Shown here: positions 62,716 through 64,000 of the stretch, in pieces
Layout: each line of letters starts with the position of its first letter
Numbering within the stretch: position 1 is the first letter of the stretch
Source: Arcticibacterium sp964021845
GTDB lineage: Bacteria; Bacteroidota; Bacteroidia; Cytophagales; Spirosomataceae
Direction of reading: 5' to 3'
Assembly: GCF_964021845.1 (NCBI RefSeq)
Contig: NZ_CAXHZC010000003.1
Location: 496,001-560,000 of the forward strand
Length of the DNA stretch: 64,000 bases
Notes under the pieces: model-generated
Told to the model about the DNA's origin: nothing
Databases searched by the model: none
Seen by the model: the letters and a program-made list of their open reading frames with translations, nothing else
Program-made: the position numbers and the translations under genes

Positions 62716-63762
62716 TTACAACCACTTCTTCCTTCTAAAATAAAGTAGCATCAAACCAGAGACAACCGCCATAACCCCTAAAAGCACAAAGTAGCCGTTC
62801 CTGTACTGTAGCTCAGGGATGTGTTGGAAATTCATGCCGTAAATGCCTGCCAAAAAGGTTATAGGGACAAAAATGGCTGTGATAATGGTTAAGAATTGCA
62901 TGACTTTGTTCATTTTCATACTCATTTCGGAAATATGAATTTCTTGTACACCAGAAAGTATATCACGTAAAGTGTCGAGGCTATCTACTACCGAGATGGT
63001 ATGGTCATAAACATCCCTTACATACAGTTTCGTCTTTTCCTCTATATCATCAGAGTCAGATTTTGAAAACATGTTTAATGCTTCTCTTAGGGGAGCTACC
63101 ACTTTTCTAACTTTTAGCAAATCTTTTTTCAGTGGAAATACTTGTGACCTTTCAAAAGAGTCAATATCTGTCATTAGAGCTTCCTCTAATTTTTCTGTTT
63201 TGATTTCTATCTCGTCCAAAACATTGAAATAATTATCAACCACAAAGTCAATGATAGCGTAAGCCAAATAATCGGCTTTTTTAGCTCTGATTTTACCCTG
63301 AGCATTCTGAATTCTATGTCTTAGGAGTTCAAAAATATCATCTTCGTGTTCTTGGAAAGTTAGGACAAACCCTTGGTCAAAATAAACAGAGACGTTCTGA
63401 ATATGAATTTCACCTTTTTGATACTGCAAGTACTTTAAGGAGATAAAATGTCCGTTTAAAAACTCGGTATATTCGGGTCTTTTATACACATCGGCTATAT
63501 CTTCCAAGGCGAGAGAGTGTATCTCAAATACGTCACCAATTTGCTGAATAAAAGCCTCATCATGGAGCCCTCTGATGTCATACCACTGTGTGAAATTATC
63601 GTTTGCTTTATGAATAAAAGCCTTACGAACTTCCTCAAATGTTTCTGTGTGAAAAGTTTCTAAATTGAACTCTATATAGTTAAGTGTTAGCGGTGTCCCA
63701 CCTTTTTTACCAGTATATTTTATGGTTCCAGGGGGTAGTCCAACTTTCGTTTTATGCTTCAT
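62716..63762 (-). CDS. corA: CorA-type magnesium/cobalt transporter
   Basis: 348 aa. A cytoplasmic alpha/beta and helical domain is followed by two C-terminal membrane helices. The pore signature YGMNF (GMN motif) is in ITAIFVPITFLAGIYGMNF, and the loop FQHIPELQYRNG follows. Forms a pentameric Mg2+ channel in the inner membrane. Convergent with the dehydrogenase gene. I saw no Mg-sensing leader. Confidence 0.94.
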   Translation of the reverse strand: MKHKTKVGLPPGTIKYTGKKGGTPLTLNYIEFNLETFHTETFEEVRKAFIHKANDNFTQWYDIRGLHDEAFIQQIGDVFEIHSLALEDIADVYKRPEYTEFLNGHFISLKYLQYQKGEIHIQNVSVYFDQGFVLTFQEHEDDIFELLRHRIQNAQGKIRAKKADYLAYAIIDFVVDNYFNVLDEIEIKTEKLEEALMTDIDSFERSQVFPLKKDLLKVRKVVAPLREALNMFSKSDSDDIEEKTKLYVRDVYDHTISVVDSLDTLRDILSGVQEIHISEMSMKMNKVMQFLTIITAIFVPITFLAGIYGMNFQHIPELQYRNGYFVLLGVMAVVSGLMLLYFRRKKWL

Positions 63763-63816
63763 ATTAACAATTTATAGAATCAAATTTACTCAAGAATAAT
63801 TGGAATGCTAATGCAT

Positions 63817-63846
63817 AAAAAAAGACTTCGCCGTTTGACGAAGTCT
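63817..63846 (-). terminator. Terminator of the right-edge gene
   Basis: Stem AGACTTCG (63823-63830) with CGAAGTCT (63839-63846); on the minus strand it is followed by T7 (63823-63817). It lies 22 nt beyond the stop of the partial gene. Confidence 0.8.
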
Positions 63847-63868
63847 CATTTATAATAATGTTATGGCC

Positions 63869-64000
63869 TTATTTTACAGCCACAGAAGCTTTTGTGTCGG
63901 CCCAGGCAATAACTAAATTACCACCTTCTACAGAGATTTTCATCTGTTCTACATTACTGGCAGTTTTAGAAGTTTTAGCCATTACGTGTGGCAAGTCTGC
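63869..64000 (-). CDS. C-terminal end of an exported protein, probably DUF2911-like
   Basis: Only the last 43 residues lie in the window; the frame is open to the right edge. It ends MKISVEGGNLVIAWADTKASVAVK. The closing pattern (I-x-V, then W-x-x-T-x-x-x-V-x-V) resembles the end of the DUF2911 protein at 11002-11526 (WDKTLVHVPI). The similarity is short, so the call is tentative. Confidence 0.5.
   Translation of the reverse strand, partial: ADLPHVMAKTSKTASNVEQMKISVEGGNLVIAWADTKASVAVK

Noticed and set aside
1..64000. CRISPR arrays, tRNAs, rRNAs, insertion sequences or prophage genes
   Set aside because: None seen by eye: no regularly spaced direct repeats, no tRNA-like cloverleafs in the gaps, no transposase or phage proteins among the frames.

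Overview
The window looks like chromosomal DNA from an AT-rich member of the Bacteroidota, most likely order Cytophagales (Spirosomataceae-like; the family-level guess is weak). The signs are a SusC/SusD pair, a type IX secretion (T9SS) C-terminal sorting domain, many Bacteroidota-only lipoproteins, little Shine-Dalgarno signal, and several promoters of the Bacteroidota type (TTTG or TTG, about 19 nt, then TAnnTTTG). I saw no rRNA, tRNA, insertion sequence, prophage or CRISPR array. The window opens and closes inside genes.

Layout. 1-4566: five-gene rightward operon of exported proteins (two CsgG-like, an LPP20-like lipoprotein, a DUF6175-like protein, one unknown). 4569-10868: leftward mutL, active rhomboid, pseudo-rhomboid, dxs, AAA ATPase. 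11002-12748: DUF2911 protein, then a leftward trio with a lipoprotein barnase-type RNase and a barstar-type inhibitor. 12850-15776: a TPP riboswitch ahead of a TonB receptor (probably thiamine uptake), then crcB. 15822-26915: permease, prenyl synthase, KDPGal-type aldolase and kinase, LacI regulator, SusC/SusD, AraD1-like enzyme. 26893-32453: leftward PSCyt1/LRR, DUF1501 and DUF1549/DUF1553 cluster. 32922-43073: T9SS cargo, fbp, small regulator pair, tyrS, outer-membrane proteins, ECF sigma factor with a membrane partner, and a divergent PepSY-like lipoprotein. 43220-47435: leftward GMC oxidoreductase, gluconate dehydrogenase subunit 3, esterase, GH16. 47823-49778: YHYH, MORN and SCO proteins in overlapping frames. 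49816-54663: Gfo/Idh/MocA oxidoreductase, LOG, twin small lipoproteins, nadC, tadA, sodB. 54687-59129: trp operon with a WWW leader peptide and attenuator, then trpE, DUF3052, trpG, an antitoxin/PIN pair, trpD. 59194-64000: lipoprotein, membrane protein, murB, 2-hydroxyacid dehydrogenase, twin hairpins, corA and the 3' end of a probable second DUF2911 gene.

How parts work together. Barstar probably protects the cytoplasm from the RNase before export. The riboswitch should shut off the TonB receptor when thiamine pyrophosphate is plentiful. The trp leader should couple trpE-G-D expression to charged tRNA-Trp. The SusCD, LacI, aldolase/kinase and AraD1 genes suggest import and catabolism of a sugar acid or of a glycan that yields one. 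No glycoside hydrolase is next to them, so the substrate cannot be named.

Most interesting: the lipidated barnase/barstar pair, the WWW trp attenuator with a possibly leaderless leader peptide, the PIN toxin module inside the trp operon, the catalytically dead rhomboid paralogue, and the CsgG/LPP20/DUF6175 export operon.
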